A DNA stretch of 64,000 bases from Plantago major (Eukaryota; Streptophyta; Magnoliopsida; Lamiales; Plantaginaceae). The stretch is from NCBI GenBank assembly GCA_026545765.1, contig CM048840.1, positions 54,312,580-54,376,579 on the forward strand, in the 5' to 3' direction. Positions within the stretch are counted from its first letter, which is position 1. Each line of letters starts with the position of its first letter. Both the position numbers and the translations under genes were made by a program. Below are positions 35,172 through 46,599 of the stretch, one piece after another. Under the pieces are notes generated by a model. It made no database searches. It was given only the letters and a program-made list of their open reading frames with translations, and was not told where the DNA came from.

Positions 35172-35400
35172 CTCCCTCCGTTCCTTTTAAAGGTTACTTT
35201 TTGCCATTTCGGGAGTTTTTTTTAAGTTTAACGTCACTATATCTACTTATTAATTTTTTAAAAACTCTCTTACATACTTTATCTATTCTCTCACTTACGT
35301 TTCCTATTCTTCATCTTACTTTTTACCACTTAATATTTTATTCCATTTTCTTAAAATTTACACAAAACCAAAAGGTAAACCTTGTAAAAGAACGGGGGAG
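35172..35400. mobile_element. Stowaway MITE (229 bp)
   Basis: The terminal inverted repeats CTCCCTCCGTTCCTTTTAAA and its partner TTGTAAAAGAACGGGGGAG are flanked by TA on both sides (35170-35171 and 35401-35402). This is the standard Tc1/mariner Stowaway form. It has no coding capacity. Confidence 0.9.
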
Positions 35401-35689
35401 TATTAAATATATCAAATTTAAACAAATTATCTAAATTTTTACTTAATCAACAAAATCAAGTTTGCAGAACACATTATATACGACAACAAAATTAGCTTCA
35501 TAAAATCGCAAAGTACCCGTCAATTTTCGACGGGTTATTGTACTAGTACAAGTAAAAAAGTGAATAAACCAGAAATATGGTACTTAGCATTCCAAACAAA
35601 TTTAACTAACCATATATGACTTATGCACAATTGATTAGTTCAAGTTAAAATCGAAAAGTATCAAAAACAACATTATAATCACACCAGAT

Positions 35690-36588
35690 CCAATCGTAAA
35701 ACAACATTTCAAACAGATTAGGATATCAAAGTCACACAGAGTCAGCATTATAATGTCGTTTAGGTGAAACGATCTGCTAATCACTCGCAATGTTTCGTAA
35801 TTTATAAGAGCGGAAGCCTGCAATCCACAAACAAGTAAGTTAGCATAGCAGAAAGATGACTCGAAGTGTCGTTCTCTCCGGATAATTGGCATATGCACAA
35901 GCAAATAATGACACAAAGTTGGAAAATCTAAATGTAAATCACGTAATCGTAAACAAGAGATCTTTGGGGCTGTCTTGAGACAAATCGATTTAAAGCTGTG
36001 AAATCATGCAAATACGTAAACAGATTGTAAACAGCAGTGAAAGCGGAAAGATTGAAGATTGAAAAGGTTTAAATAGTGGTTTGGCGATGTAAATGATCCC
36101 CGACTTCCCTCTATTGTATTTGCTCACGACTACTTATTTTCATTTGTCGAGATACCCCGCGTTTTCACCAACGGTTACCTTGTCACTGGGGTAAATCCAT
36201 CACATCTCAAATCCTCGCTTGAGATTAAAGAAGATGACAACAAAGAACAATCACATACAATATCTAAACTAATTCATCAAATATATCAAATATAATGGGC
36301 AATACAATAGAGTTCGGCGGTTCGCCTTTACGAAAAGGTTTAGCTACTCATAGCAGGAGTAGTAAACATTGTTTAAACTATAAGTACACAAAGTAGAAGA
36401 GAATCAGAGATTGTTTGATGACGGTTGCATTCTTCAATGGTTATGACGGCTAGGGTTTCTGATTAGGGTTTAAGGAGTGTTTCGTTCTCTCGTATCTTGT
36501 TGCACTTCGAGAAAAGTAGGGTTATCATTTTGAGAGACCTAGGCATTGCTTATATAGTGTTCAAGCCCTGGAAATTTCGTGCAAAGAA
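35690..36588 (-). repeat. Degenerate family X-related LTR, inverted
   Basis: On the minus strand it shares with the 13193 LTR the phrase GAGAACGACACTTCGAGTCA (~35868), GGCGAACCGCC (36317-36327), the TAGCTACTCATAG region and a GACGGCTAGGGTTT word shared with 42005. Overall similarity is low, so it is an older relative. Edges are vague: the LTR end on the left is not clear, and a hAT-like sequence begins on the right. Confidence 0.6.
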
Positions 36589-37248
36589 GTAGGGGTGGGG
36601 GTTTGGTATGGGATATTGGAAAAATCCCGTTCCCGATTGAAATTATCCCGAAATTTCTGATCCCGAAATTTCGTATCCGAATTGGGATAATTCTCAAATT
36701 CCCATATATAATTTTGGGATGGAATTGGGATTGATTTTGCATCCAAATTGGGATTTAGAATCCCAAATGGGATAATGAATAAATTAATAAATAATTAATA
36801 CTACTATGTATTACACAAAAACGACAACTCATACAACTTTTCTTCGTCTTTAATTATATGGTTCAGATTAATGATGGGGTGGAACTTATTTATCTCGACA
36901 ACAGGACTTTCTATATCCACTTATTTTTCAGGAGTATATTTATGCATTTGTGGTACGAGTTGAATTCGTACTAATTTGTAGGTTATTTGGTTTATGCATA
37001 TAGAGGTGCAAGTTGTTTTTAAAGCTATACAAAAGTAGGACTATATAATTATGTTTAATGTGAACTAGTATTTGTTAAACTATAAATGGTTGTCCAAAAT
37101 TATTGAGGGTGTTGTAAAAATTCTTCAAAATATATAAGATCCTGAAATCCTGTCCGATCTCGCCCAAATCCCAAAGTCTCTATCCCGAACAATTCCGACT
37201 TTATTTGGGATTTCGGGTTCGGGGCGTCCAAAAAATTATGAAAAAAGT
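36589..37248. mobile_element. hAT-like non-autonomous sequence
   Basis: It opens with TAGGGGTGGGGGTTTGG and is followed by repeated words of the TTGGGAT/ATCCCGAA type, and near 37200 TTTCGGGTTCGGGGC. This style of terminus and subterminal CCGAA/TTCGGG repeats is common in plant hAT elements. No matching right terminus was found. A Stowaway MITE lies at its right side. No transposase is visible. Confidence 0.4.
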
Positions 37249-37250
37249 AC

Positions 37251-37506
37251 TCCCTCCATTTCAGAAAAAGTGTTACATTTTACTATTCTGCGGTCAACTG
37301 TCTCCGCGTTTGACCACAATTTACTCTTAAACGATATTAATAAATAAATTATTAAAATTATATAATGAAAATTTAGTAATTAAATTTTTATTATATGATT
37401 TTATTAAATTATTTACTATTATTGTTTATGAGTAATTTGTGGTCAAACTCGAAGACAGTTGACCGGTCAAAGTCAAAATGTAACACTTTTTCTGAAATGG
37501 AGAGAG
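37251..37506. mobile_element. Stowaway MITE (256 bp)
   Basis: The ends CTCCCTCCATTTCAGAAAAA and TTTTTCTGAAATGGAGAGAG are nearly perfect inverted repeats, extending inward through GTGTTACATTTT/AAAATGTAACAC. TA lies on both sides (37249-37250, 37507-37508). An inner pair GTCAACTGTC...GACAGTTGAC extends the symmetry. The arms pair over most of their length, so a long hairpin is possible. Confidence 0.93.
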
Positions 37507-37552
37507 TATAAGATAGTGGGGTTTTTCTATTTTATGAAGTAGCCTAAATTAG

Positions 37553-37597
37553 TGGAACGTCCAAAAAAGGAATAGTTACATTTTTAGCAGGAGGGAG
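37553..37597. mobile_element. Orphan Stowaway right end
   Basis: GGAACGTCCAAAAAAGGAAT followed by AGTTAC and AGGAGGGAG then TA resembles a standard Stowaway end of another subfamily. No matching left end was found nearby, so it is a remnant. Confidence 0.5.
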
Positions 37598-37881
37598 TAG
37601 TAGAATCAACCGCTAATAAAAAAATTTCGAATAGTTCAGATTAGAAAAGAAAATGAGATGGACATGAAAGAGAATTGCACATACCTAGATTCCGGCTAGT
37701 GTTCATCGTCTCTCTCTAGTTGTTGTTAATGGAAGAAGAAAACATGGATAAATTTAATCATATGGGTTATTTGGCTATTTATATATGACCCAACTCTTTT
37801 AACCTAAAACAACCCAACCTGACTCGTGAAACCGAGTAAACCATTACCGGCGAGATTGGTCCATATAATAGATCCTTTGAG

Positions 37882-37885
<4 letters not shown>

Positions 37886-37912
<27 letters not shown>
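37886..37912. repeat. Poly(T) tract
   Basis: About 27 consecutive T. It may be the tail of a minus-strand retroposon or a simple repeat. It lies just left of the SINE-like unit. Confidence 0.9.
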
Positions 37913-37947
37913 GTCATTCTATAAATTGGCCATTATAATAATTAATA

Positions 37948-38141
37948 TTATCGTTGGATCAAATGGTAAGGATGCTTGAGTTCACTTGGGAAAGGTATCG
38001 AGTTCAAGGTAAGGGATTTAAATTCATTTAAACAAGGTCTTGGGTTCACTCAAGCAAGTTCTCGAGTTCAAGGTCCGATACTTCTGTCGGATTAGTCTCT
38101 TTTAACGGATACAAGTGGCAAAACAAAAAAAAAAAAAAAAA
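37948..38141 (+). mobile_element. Probable tRNA-derived SINE
   Basis: A short unit starts near TCGTTGGATCAAATGGTAAG, a box-A-like word. GGTATCGAGTTCAAGG about 35 bp further on is box-B-like. It ends in a ~17-base poly(A) run. Size, promoter-like head and A-tail fit a plant SINE. Flanking target duplications were not found, and box matches are imperfect. GAGTTCACTTGGGAAAGGT and GGTTCACTCAAGCAAGTT suggest internal duplication. Confidence 0.5.
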
Positions 38142-38326
38142 GGAAAATGATTCTATAGAGAATAAACGGGGTAGTTGCATCCAACTCTAGTGCTTCTCAC
38201 TAAATCTATCCACTCTAATGCTTCTAACTAAATCTATCTAAGAACTTGGTGTAAACAAAATCTGGTTCCTGGATACATAAGCTAGCTATGTTTTATAGCC
38301 TTTGTAGGACTAAAAAGGTGAGATGT
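38142..38326. other. Short intergenic stretch with a direct repeat
   Basis: Two tandem copies of CTCTAGTGCTTCTCACTAAA / CTCTAATGCTTCTAACTAAA-type sequence lie at about 38192-38240. Nothing else is recognised before the solo LTR. Confidence 0.5.
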
Positions 38327-39757
38327 TGTTAGGAATATCTGTTTAGATTTTTATCAGTAAATCCTAATGACTTATCTTAGCTCAGAAAGGTAACTATTAC
38401 TCTTAGTTCACTTGAACATTGTAAAAGAGGAAGCTTACTGAGTATGTTAGTCTAGCATATCTTGTATAGGATGTTAGGTCTCTAAATGTAATTTTTATAT
38501 CTTTGAAGAAGACCAAGAAGCAAGCATCCAACAGTAAGAGCTCTACAATTTGAAGATCAAGAGACTGCACAAGATTGCTGAAGACTAAGGAGAAAGGTCT
38601 CCTCAGATATCTTGGAGAAATTAAGTGTCTTTGGAAGACAAGTATTTCAAGAGGTATCTAACACCCAAAGGATATTGAATAAGGAATTGCAAAGCCTCAG
38701 ATAGCTTGCATAGTTCCGTTGAGAATACAGGACAAAATATAGTACAATGCATTTATTACGCAGACAGAGATGTCTGAGCAAAAGAGGAAATCTCTGTAAA
38801 AAGACAAAGCTCACTGCCGTACTATCATCAGATATCAATAGTTTGAATTTCTAAATGCCTAATGGATACTATTCAAACGGCATGATTTTCAACTATAAAT
38901 ATCACCACTTAGAATGCTTGAAAACACACAACTACGAACTTATAACATTCAAGCATACAAGCCTCCAAACCTACTTACTCTCATTAGCTTACTGTTGCGA
39001 CTCAAGCTCTTGATTCTAAGTAGCACGAAAGTTCTAAGTGTCCTGATCCTTAACAAGACTTGTTTATTGTGAAGGAGATGAATCCAAGAGTAAAGTTGCG
39101 ACTTATACCTGAGATTCATTCTCTTGAACAACAACAAAGACTTGGATCAGTAAAGAACAACTTCCCATACATTGGAAAGTGTATTAAGGAAGATTGATTC
39201 TAAAAAGCTCTCTAAGATAACTGAATAAGTTATAAAGAAAGCTTACCTGACAAACTACCATAACCAACACCAACACCAACAGGTGTGTTTGGGGAAAGGA
39301 TTTAGTTGAGAAAACTAAAGTCCAGGGTACTAAGTAGAGGAAGTACTTGGCTGAGAAAGCGAGGGAATAACTCAAGGGGAACACTTGGTTGGGAAACTAG
39401 TGTTAAAGGGATCAAGAGATAGGATTTTGTAAGGAGAACTCATCATCTTATCTTAGTGGATTCAAGTCCTGAGAAAGGGCGAGTGATTAGTTGAAGGATT
39501 ACGCCACCTTCAGATACCACTATAAAAGCTTTGTGTTATTTACTTACTACTCTTTACTTATTGCTTTATATTACTTGCTGAGTATTTACATACATTATAG
39601 TTTGCTGACACGTGCAATTATCACAAAAGACTTTCGCTATCTAAATCTAAGTATCAGATATCTATAAAGAATCTAAGAAACTGTTTTATCGACAAAAGTT
39701 TGAAAAGACTGTTCACCTCCCTTTTAGTCTTTTACTTTGCCGTTATCTAGACCAACA
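38327..39757 (+). repeat. Solo Sirevirus LTR
   Basis: It begins TGTTAGGAATATCTG and ends CGTTATCTAGACCAACA. It is homologous along its length to 58627-60240 and, inverted, to 26248-27667. No primer binding site or gag follows. Flanks GATGT and GAACA do not match, so a simple recombination origin with retained target duplication is not shown. It has about 1.5 copies of the 52-bp internal repeat. Confidence 0.85.
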
Positions 39758-41147
39758 GAACAGATGGCCTAGTCCAAAAATCCCACATGAATGGCAGGAA
39801 AGAAAGTACTTGAACATCAACTTTTCACCACCTTTTGTACTAAATCATTAATTTATTAAATAGAAGCAACCAAACAAAAAGGCAACTACCCAAAAAAAAA
39901 AGTGTAATTACTATCTCAATTTTTGTAGTTAAATTGTGTATGATTGTATAGTTAGTTGTTTGCATAAAATGGCTAGAGCTAATGCGTCAGTTTGGTCCTT
40001 TTTTTTTAATGCCAGGTGAATGTGGCCAGTAGTAATGCAACCGTTGCAATTTTTATGTAATCCTACATTAGTTGCATGAAGTTGGAATTTGATTGTCATT
40101 TAGCATTACGGACATAGTTAATGTGGGATTGTCCAATTCCCATCACAGTTCTTTGTTGGAGTTGGCAGGGTAGTTGATGAAAAGACATGACGGGGTTAAT
40201 GCACACGTTGTATCAATCTAGTATGACATGCTCTGCCAATTCTATGAAATCAAGATGAGGGGGCTTAGAGGTTACCGAGGCAGACGTGCGTGGATGTAAG
40301 TTATTGAAATAGGTGATTAAGCTCCCAGTGTGTTTGCAGGGTGATATGTATGGGACGTATTACTTTCTATTGAATCCCATCATAGTTTCTGAACTGTGAT
40401 GCAGTCTCGTAACAGTGATGTAATTGGGCAACACGACTAAATATTCGTACTCGAGAAGGTAAGGCATCTCCTTTACTCATGTAGTTTAGAGGTGGCGTGT
40501 TCGTAGTGACAATTTGTTTTGTGTAATCCTGCATTAGTTGGATGAAGTTGGAATCTTCTTGTCATTTAGTGTTAGGGTCATGATTAATGTGGCATTGTCC
40601 AATTCCCATCACATTTCTTCATTTGTGATTTGGAAGGGCTGTTGCTTGAAAGCCATGGCAAGGTTAATGCACCCATTGTATTAATCCAGTATGACATGCT
40701 ATGTCAACTCTAGGGAATCAGGATGAGGGGGATTAGTGGTCACCGAGGCAGATGTGCGTGGATGTAAGTTAGTGAATTAGGTGATAAAGCTCTAGTGTGT
40801 CTGCGGGGTGATATGTGTGGGTCGTACAACTTTGCTATTGAACTCCATGCCAGTCTTTGCACTGTGATGTAATTGGAGGTTATCCTCGGTCCAGTCCCGT
40901 AAAGGTGATGCAATAGGGCAACACGAGCAAAAAGATTGGGGGCTTATGTAGCCCAATTCTACCGTAAAAAATTGTTGCTCGACCCATGGCAACGTGAATA
41001 CCATGAAGGTCATGGCGCATGTAGATTTATTATAATCAAACGAATACTAAAAATCGGTACTATTGTTTACATCATTATTAGTAGAACATGTTAATTTTAC
41101 CCATACTATTTTATTATACATCCAACAAAATTATTAGTGTTACCTGT
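39758..41147. repeat. Intergenic region with a ~400-bp tandem duplication
   Basis: Segments 40056-40449 and 40522-40932 are collinear, ~80% alike by eye. Shared phrases include TTGTCCAATTCCCATCACA, GTATGACATGCT, GCGTGGATGTAAGTTA and GGGCAACACGA. No coding frame is conserved between copies, so the unit is probably non-coding, perhaps an unrecognised repeat. The rest of the interval is AT-rich with nothing identifiable. Confidence 0.75.
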
Positions 41148-42691
41148 TGATGTGCACTCAGAGATTTTGATTTCGTTGTAGAGACTGTAATCTCTAAATA
41201 CAATCAAAAGATTAAATTTATAATTGCCAGAAGCTCACTAACACATAGTTTATAGCAGTAAGTTAACTTGAGATGTCGTTCTCTCAGGAATAACGCTCGA
41301 TTGAAATAGAATATCAAATGGTTGATTTTCAATATAAAGTAAATAACAAATTTTTGGTCTTTTTGAATAAGTAAAATAAACACGTCAGCAGAAAAATAAT
41401 TATACTGAGAATTGACGAATTAAGAACTTATAGAGAAAGCATGTAAGCGTTAACCTTCACTTTGATAAACGGTTTATATCAGGAATAACATATAGCGATA
41501 GTTACGGCTGAAGAGTCACACAAGTCACATATCTTATACCAAGGCGCAATTAGTAAAGATACCCCATGTAGACTATCGTATAGCTCAAAGCTGTCACCAG
41601 TGGCTAGCTCAACAACAAACCTCAGTATCAACTTATAGACACAGCTGATACCTCCTAATCTAGTGCAATGAATACTCATGTCTCACGAAAACATAAACAA
41701 ACAAAGCATCTTACCTCAAACAACACAGGTATGAACAACAATCGCATAACTAACATTGATGCTAAAACTATTCCATCATATATAAACCAAATAATCAAAG
41801 ATACCAGCTAACACTTACACAGGTAAATTAGCCTGACATACTGAAAGTAAATAAACTGTAAACTAAATTGAAATCATGTTTGAAATAACTAAACCGTAAG
41901 AAGATGGCAAGTGTCGACGCTCAGCTTCTCCTCTTCGATTCCTACTCTCTTGATCGATCTTGATGCTTCTTCGGGGTCTTGAAGTCTTCTTAATTGCTTG
42001 CTGACGGCTAGGGTTTTGGGATTTCACTTCCCCAATGACTGGTTCTCTCTCAAGAGAGCTGTTTTGGTGCTACGGAACCCTAATGTTTCGTTCTCTTGTT
42101 CGGAACCCTTCCGTTCCGCTCTCTCCTTATTTTGAGACCCCAATGGTCTTATTTATACAGAAAATTCCGAGCTCCAACCGCCTTTGGTGTATAAGGAAGG
42201 TTTAGGAAGACGGGCCCTAGCCTAACAGGCCAGAAAGCAGACAAAAACCAAACTGCAGTGCATGGTGGTCGCCTGGGGACCGCACAGATCCCTTCTGCGG
42301 TCCACAGGTGACCGCAGAGTGCGATTCCCACATATTCGAATCTATTTGCTTTGTTCTTCAATTTCGGGCTTCATAACTTCGTTTCCTCGAAAAGTTGTCT
42401 TTTACAAAGTTGTAGCATCTTCAATTATCTTCGCACTGGCTGGTCACATGAAATGTTTTGACACCTCGAACTCCGTGCATCGGCCAATTCTGCATATTTG
42501 CTTAACTTTCTTGATTTCACACAATTATGTCGTTTTGGCGCCTGAAATCGTGCAATTCCTAAAAAACACAATCATGACCTACAAAATACACACGAAGTTG
42601 GTAATTGACCATAAAACAATATAAATATTGAATGTAAGGAAAAAACAAGGGTCTAAAAGCATGCTATATCGCACATTTTATTGTCACATCA
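41148..42691 (-). repeat. Solo family X LTR (1544 bp), inverted
   Basis: Ends are TGATGTGCACTCAGAGATTT and ATTGTCACATCA, the inverted form of the 13193 LTR. Flanking pentamers CCTGT and CCTCT match at four of five bases, consistent with an old target duplication and a solo LTR left after LTR-LTR recombination. A GC-rich variable section (42260-42325) contains GGTCGCCTGGGGACCGCA and TGCGGTCCACAGGTGACCGC, forming nested inverted words. It is ~290 bp longer than the 13193 copy. Confidence 0.85.
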
Positions 42692-42963
42692 CCTCTTGAA
42701 CTGACAACAATGCTTCAATGTCTGGTGTTGTTGCAGCCTCGATAGTCACCCGTGAATCGCTGGCAATACAAAGTATCATCAGACCGAAAGAATTATAATC
42801 CTCCATATTTGGTCACTCTGAATTAGTCCTGAAAAAATGACCCGGACCTGAAATACGTCCGAAATTAGACTAAAAATTACGAAGGACGACCACCCGAATA
42901 TTGACCCGAGACCCGACCTGAAGTCACCTGAATCAAATTTACCCGAATTATTCGATCCGAAAT
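42692..42963. other. Flank rich in CCCGA/CCTGA words
   Basis: Words such as GACCCGGACCTGAAAT, GACCCGAGACCCGACCTG and TTACCCGAATT recur, resembling subterminal repeats of hAT elements. The right-hand continuation is at 56896 (GAAATGACCCGAATTGAAT), so the Tat element at 42964-56895 inserted into this sequence. Confidence 0.55.
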
Positions 42964-43869
42964 TGTTGATACGGACATGTGTCCAATCCGTTAAGGGCGC
43001 CATAGAGCGTGTCCTAAAGCGCATCAAGGCTGAGATAGCCTATTCATTGCTAGTCCGACCTTCGATTGGTCCGACATAAAGGAAACCATCTTAGGCCAAC
43101 TAGTATCTACAAGTCAACATGCCAAGCTAGACAGGTGACTTCCGAACCTGACAAAGGGTCACATGGTCCTTCCAAGTACCGCAAACTGTCAGTCCTAAGA
43201 TGCTAAACGGACCGGACGAGAGAATCTCGGACGCCACCATCACAACAAGACCAAACGTATATAATAGAACCAGTGAGACACTTCCGTGGAACTCTAGGTC
43301 CGGACACCTTGAGTTGCCTAAGGCCAGATCAACCAAACATACAGATCTGTCCGAGGAAATTACACGGACACAACATGCGGAACAGTACTCTCAGAGGGAA
43401 AGGTCCAAACACCCTCCCAGGCCCATTAATTAGTATTAGCTTACTATCCACTAATGGGCCATGGGCCAAAGGTAGCATTGGTGTCTAAATCTGAAGTATA
43501 CACTTGGCATCATCTTGTGAGCAATCTCATAAGATATGATAACTATAAGTATAGCACAAGGTCCAAGACCTTAAGGTAAGGGGATAAGCAATATCAAAGT
43601 GAGAACCCCTAAGTCATAAACACTCTTGATTTCATAACCTTCCTCATAACTATTACATTGAGAGCTTCCAACTCTCTCTTGAGTAAAGTCTCTTACCGGA
43701 TTGACATATGCAATCCGGGTAACCCATTCTAACCCCCCCCCCCCCCAACTTAGTCCTTTCAGGTACTCTAGCTCGGACCAGTCTTGCTTCGGACTTCAAG
43801 TAGGAGGCGGATCCTAGATTAGGTTACTTGTAATAGTTTAGTTAGTGTTCGAGGTTTTACCCCTCAACA
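42964..43869 (+). repeat. Tat element 5' LTR
   Basis: 906 bp. It holds ATAGCACAAGGTCCAAGACC near the transcribed part, and a 14-base C run at 43733-43746. It ends ACCCCTCAACA directly before the primer binding site. Confidence 0.95.
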
Positions 43870-43872
43870 TTT

Positions 43873-43889
43873 TGGCGCCGTCTGTGGGA
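43873..43889 (+). other. Tat primer binding site
   Basis: TGGCGCCGTCTGTGGGA lies 3 bp after the 5' LTR. This is the form seen in many Tat-group Ty3 elements. It confirms plus orientation. Confidence 0.9.
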
Positions 43890-43925
43890 ATCTTTACAAA
43901 AAGTTTTCACGTTTGAGTTAGGCTG

Positions 43926-46050
43926 ATGGCGAGGACGAGACGGATAGCGCGGACTAGTGCTGCAGGCGTAGGGACTCCACCACCACGTCCACGGGGACGT
44001 CCGCCCACCCGGGGACGAAGATCCAGTATGGCTGGAGGGAACGCTGGAAGGAGATATCCGAGCGATGGGCGCACAGCCAGCCCATCCTCAGATGAAGGAA
44101 GAGACGCTCCGCACAGGGGAGTCCAAAGTGTTCCTGAGAATGTTGTGCCTATGGACCATAGAGAAGGGGTCGCACGAGCTTCTCCGGCAGAAGCTCAAGG
44201 CCCCACTATAGGTCAACAGTTCACTATGCCCGATGGTCGCATTGTCCGCACTGGTGACCTCGGACTAAGTGAGACTCAGTTTGATAGATTGCTCACGATC
44301 ATCCAAGGATGCCTGGGATCTAACAATGCCCATCCTCAGCAAGCCACTCTGCCAGTGGCTACTCCTGCTCAAGCAGAGCCTGCATTATCAAGAAACGGGC
44401 AACGTCTGATCCAATAGAGGTTAGGAAATCAGCCACCTCAAGAAGATTTGCGAAACCTTCTAGACCGGCGGGCATCTGCCTCTCAAGCTCGGGGTGAAGG
44501 AAGCCCAAACGGAAGGAGAGAGTGTCGAGAAGGGGATAATAGGCATCCAGGAGTTCCGCGACAAGCACCTCCGAGAGACAAAGATCAAGTAGCAGAAACT
44601 GTTCCAGTGGTCCGGATAGATGAACTCCCAGCAGATGTAGCTGTTCATCCGAGGACAGGAGAGATCATGACTGCTGACGAGATCTACGCTCAGCAGAAGG
44701 CTTTGGAGGCCCAGATTCTGAATCTCGGACGCCTGGTAAAAGACCACGAGCAGATAACAACTAGTGCACCAAATCCCTTGTGCGATGACATCATGAGAGA
44801 GAAGGAAAGAAACAGAAACTCGGATCAAGTGATTCCGAACTTGGAATACTATTATGGGGATACTTGTCCCGTAGGTCACCTGACAAGGTACAACAGCAAG
44901 ATGGATTCCAAGGGAATGAGCGACAATACAAAAGCTCTTACATTCTCATCCACTCTCTTCGGAACGGCTATGGATTGGTACACCGCTTTGCCGAACAAGT
45001 CGATAAGGTCATATGCAGACCTTTCTTCCAAGTTCTTGGCACGATTTGGAAAATCAAAAAGGAGAAAGCGTACCGTAGAGCACCTGGCCGAAGTTATACG
45101 AAGGGAGCAAGAAGATCTTCGGACTTTCTTAGATCGCTTCAATACAGAGGTACTCCGAGTTGAGCCCCATAGTATTAAAGAACGGGTTTATCACCTGTAC
45201 GCTAATACTTACAACTCCGAGCTCCGAACGAAGCTTTCAAGCCAGGAGGTAAGAAGTGAGAACACTTGGACGACATCTGTGAGGAGGTGATGTATGGAGA
45301 GGAATATCGAAGGAACGTTCCAGTCCGGGCCGGTTCAAAGAAAGGAAAGGAGCCGCTAAAACCAGAACAACGCCAGGGGAAGTTTGACCCAAAGAAGGAT
45401 CACAGAGACAAAGGTATTTATAGAGAGAGGAGTCCTCCAAGGAGATTCGCGGACTACACTCGCCTCAACGAACCAAGATCCGACATCTTGGCGACCATTG
45501 TTCAGAAGAAGCTGGATATCCAATGGCTGAAGCCATCTCATAATAGGAGAAACAAAAATGCGAAAGGATATTCCAAGTTTCACAAGAGCCGAAGTCACGA
45601 GACCGATGACTGTATCCAATTGAAAACAGAGGTTGAACACCTGGTGAGAGAGGGTAAGCTAAAAGAGCACATCTACGCGGATGAGCCCTCCAGGCATGGT
45701 AGAACGGAGCGAAGGAGGGAGGAAAATGTTACAGAACCACCACCCCATCCGCTATCCTTGCCACCTCCGCCGGCTAACTATCCGCCTCGCACGGACCGAC
45801 ACCCATACAGGTACGCTGATGACGTTGAAATGGAGAATGCTCCATACAGCAGAGTGATCAACACCATCGCAGGTGGACCATCTGGAGGTGATAGTAGGAA
45901 CACGAGAGAACGGACAGCTCAGAATCTCCGGAACAATGACAGATCGTATGCTGCTCTAGCAATTCGAGGGAAAAGCGCCATATCCTTTTATGATAGTGAG
46001 ATCCCTCCTCCTACGGCAGGAGGAGAGGACGTTGATGATCCAGATGTTCC
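43926..46050 (+). other. Tat gag region
   Basis: The first ATG after the primer binding site (43926) opens an Arg/Pro-rich N-terminus (MARTRRIARTSAAGVG). The gag core at about 44.85-45.2 kb reads YNSKMDSKGMSDNTKALTFS and SYADLSSKFLARF, then FLDRFNTEVLRV, as in Retrotrans_gag. Near 45.6 kb SRSHETDDCIQLKTEVEHLV matches the Tat gag C-terminal pattern (H-x2-D/E-x-C-x2-L). The region would form the particle and bind element RNA. It is decayed. Confidence 0.85.
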
Positions 46051-46500
46051 GCTGGTGGTTTCGTTAACCATCGCGACTTATCGAGTGAACAAAGTTTTGG
46101 TGGATACGGGGAGTTCCTCGAATATCATTTCCAAAAGAACGCTAGACTAGATGGAGTTGGGGAGAATCCGATATGAGAGAGTCCACACCTCTATACTGGG
46201 GTTTGGAGGGGGAACTGTTCGACCCCTAGGAAGTGTTATGTTGCACGTCTCACTCGGGACTTTCCCAGCAAGAGTGACACAGTTGGTCCGATTTGTAGTG
46301 GTGGACCGGACTTTCGACTACAATGCCATCTTTGGGCGTCCGGGACTCAATCAATTCCGGGCTATTTCCTCCACTCTCCATAACAGAATGAAGTTTCCAA
46401 CTCCCTTCGGAGTTGGGGAAGAGGTGGGTACATCCGTGAAGCTTGGAAATGTTAATTATGTCCACAAGAAGAGCGTCCACCCCGGTGCTGACAGTCACTT
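46050..46500 (+). other. Tat aspartic protease region
   Basis: VNKVLVDTGSSSNIIS carries the catalytic DTG near 46.11 kb. Downstream, FPARVTQLVRFVVVDRTFDY and NAIFGRPGLNQFRAISSTLH are the flap-side and C-terminal motifs typical of Ty3 proteases (FGRP-L). The protease would cut the gag-pol polyprotein. Confidence 0.88.
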
Positions 46501-46599
46501 TGACCTCTGACCCGCCAGTTGTTCTTCCGGCCAAAAAAGGAGAATCCGCAGATTGGAGTAGGGAGCCAGAAGGAGAAGTTTCCTAGGACTGTGCGAATC

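Larger units (their letters stand above)
34650..35546 (+). mobile_element. Candidate non-autonomous Helitron
   Basis: The 3' end has the classic form: a hairpin (CCCGTC AATTTTC GACGGG, 35516-35534) followed 8 bp later by CTAG at 35543-35546 and a T. A 5' end is less certain; TCTTCTATAATATATATTTTG at 34650 resembles Helitron starts, but the base before it is G and not the expected A. Inside are a protein-like stretch (~34852-35050) and a complete Stowaway MITE. No Rep/helicase sequence is present, so it would be non-autonomous. Confidence 0.5.

Noticed and set aside
36589-37600. A complete hAT element with both ends
   Set aside because: The left terminus looks hAT-like, but no inverted partner or 8-bp target duplication was found.
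38322-39762. Target duplication around the solo Sirevirus LTR
   Set aside because: Flanking pentamers GATGT and GAACA do not match.
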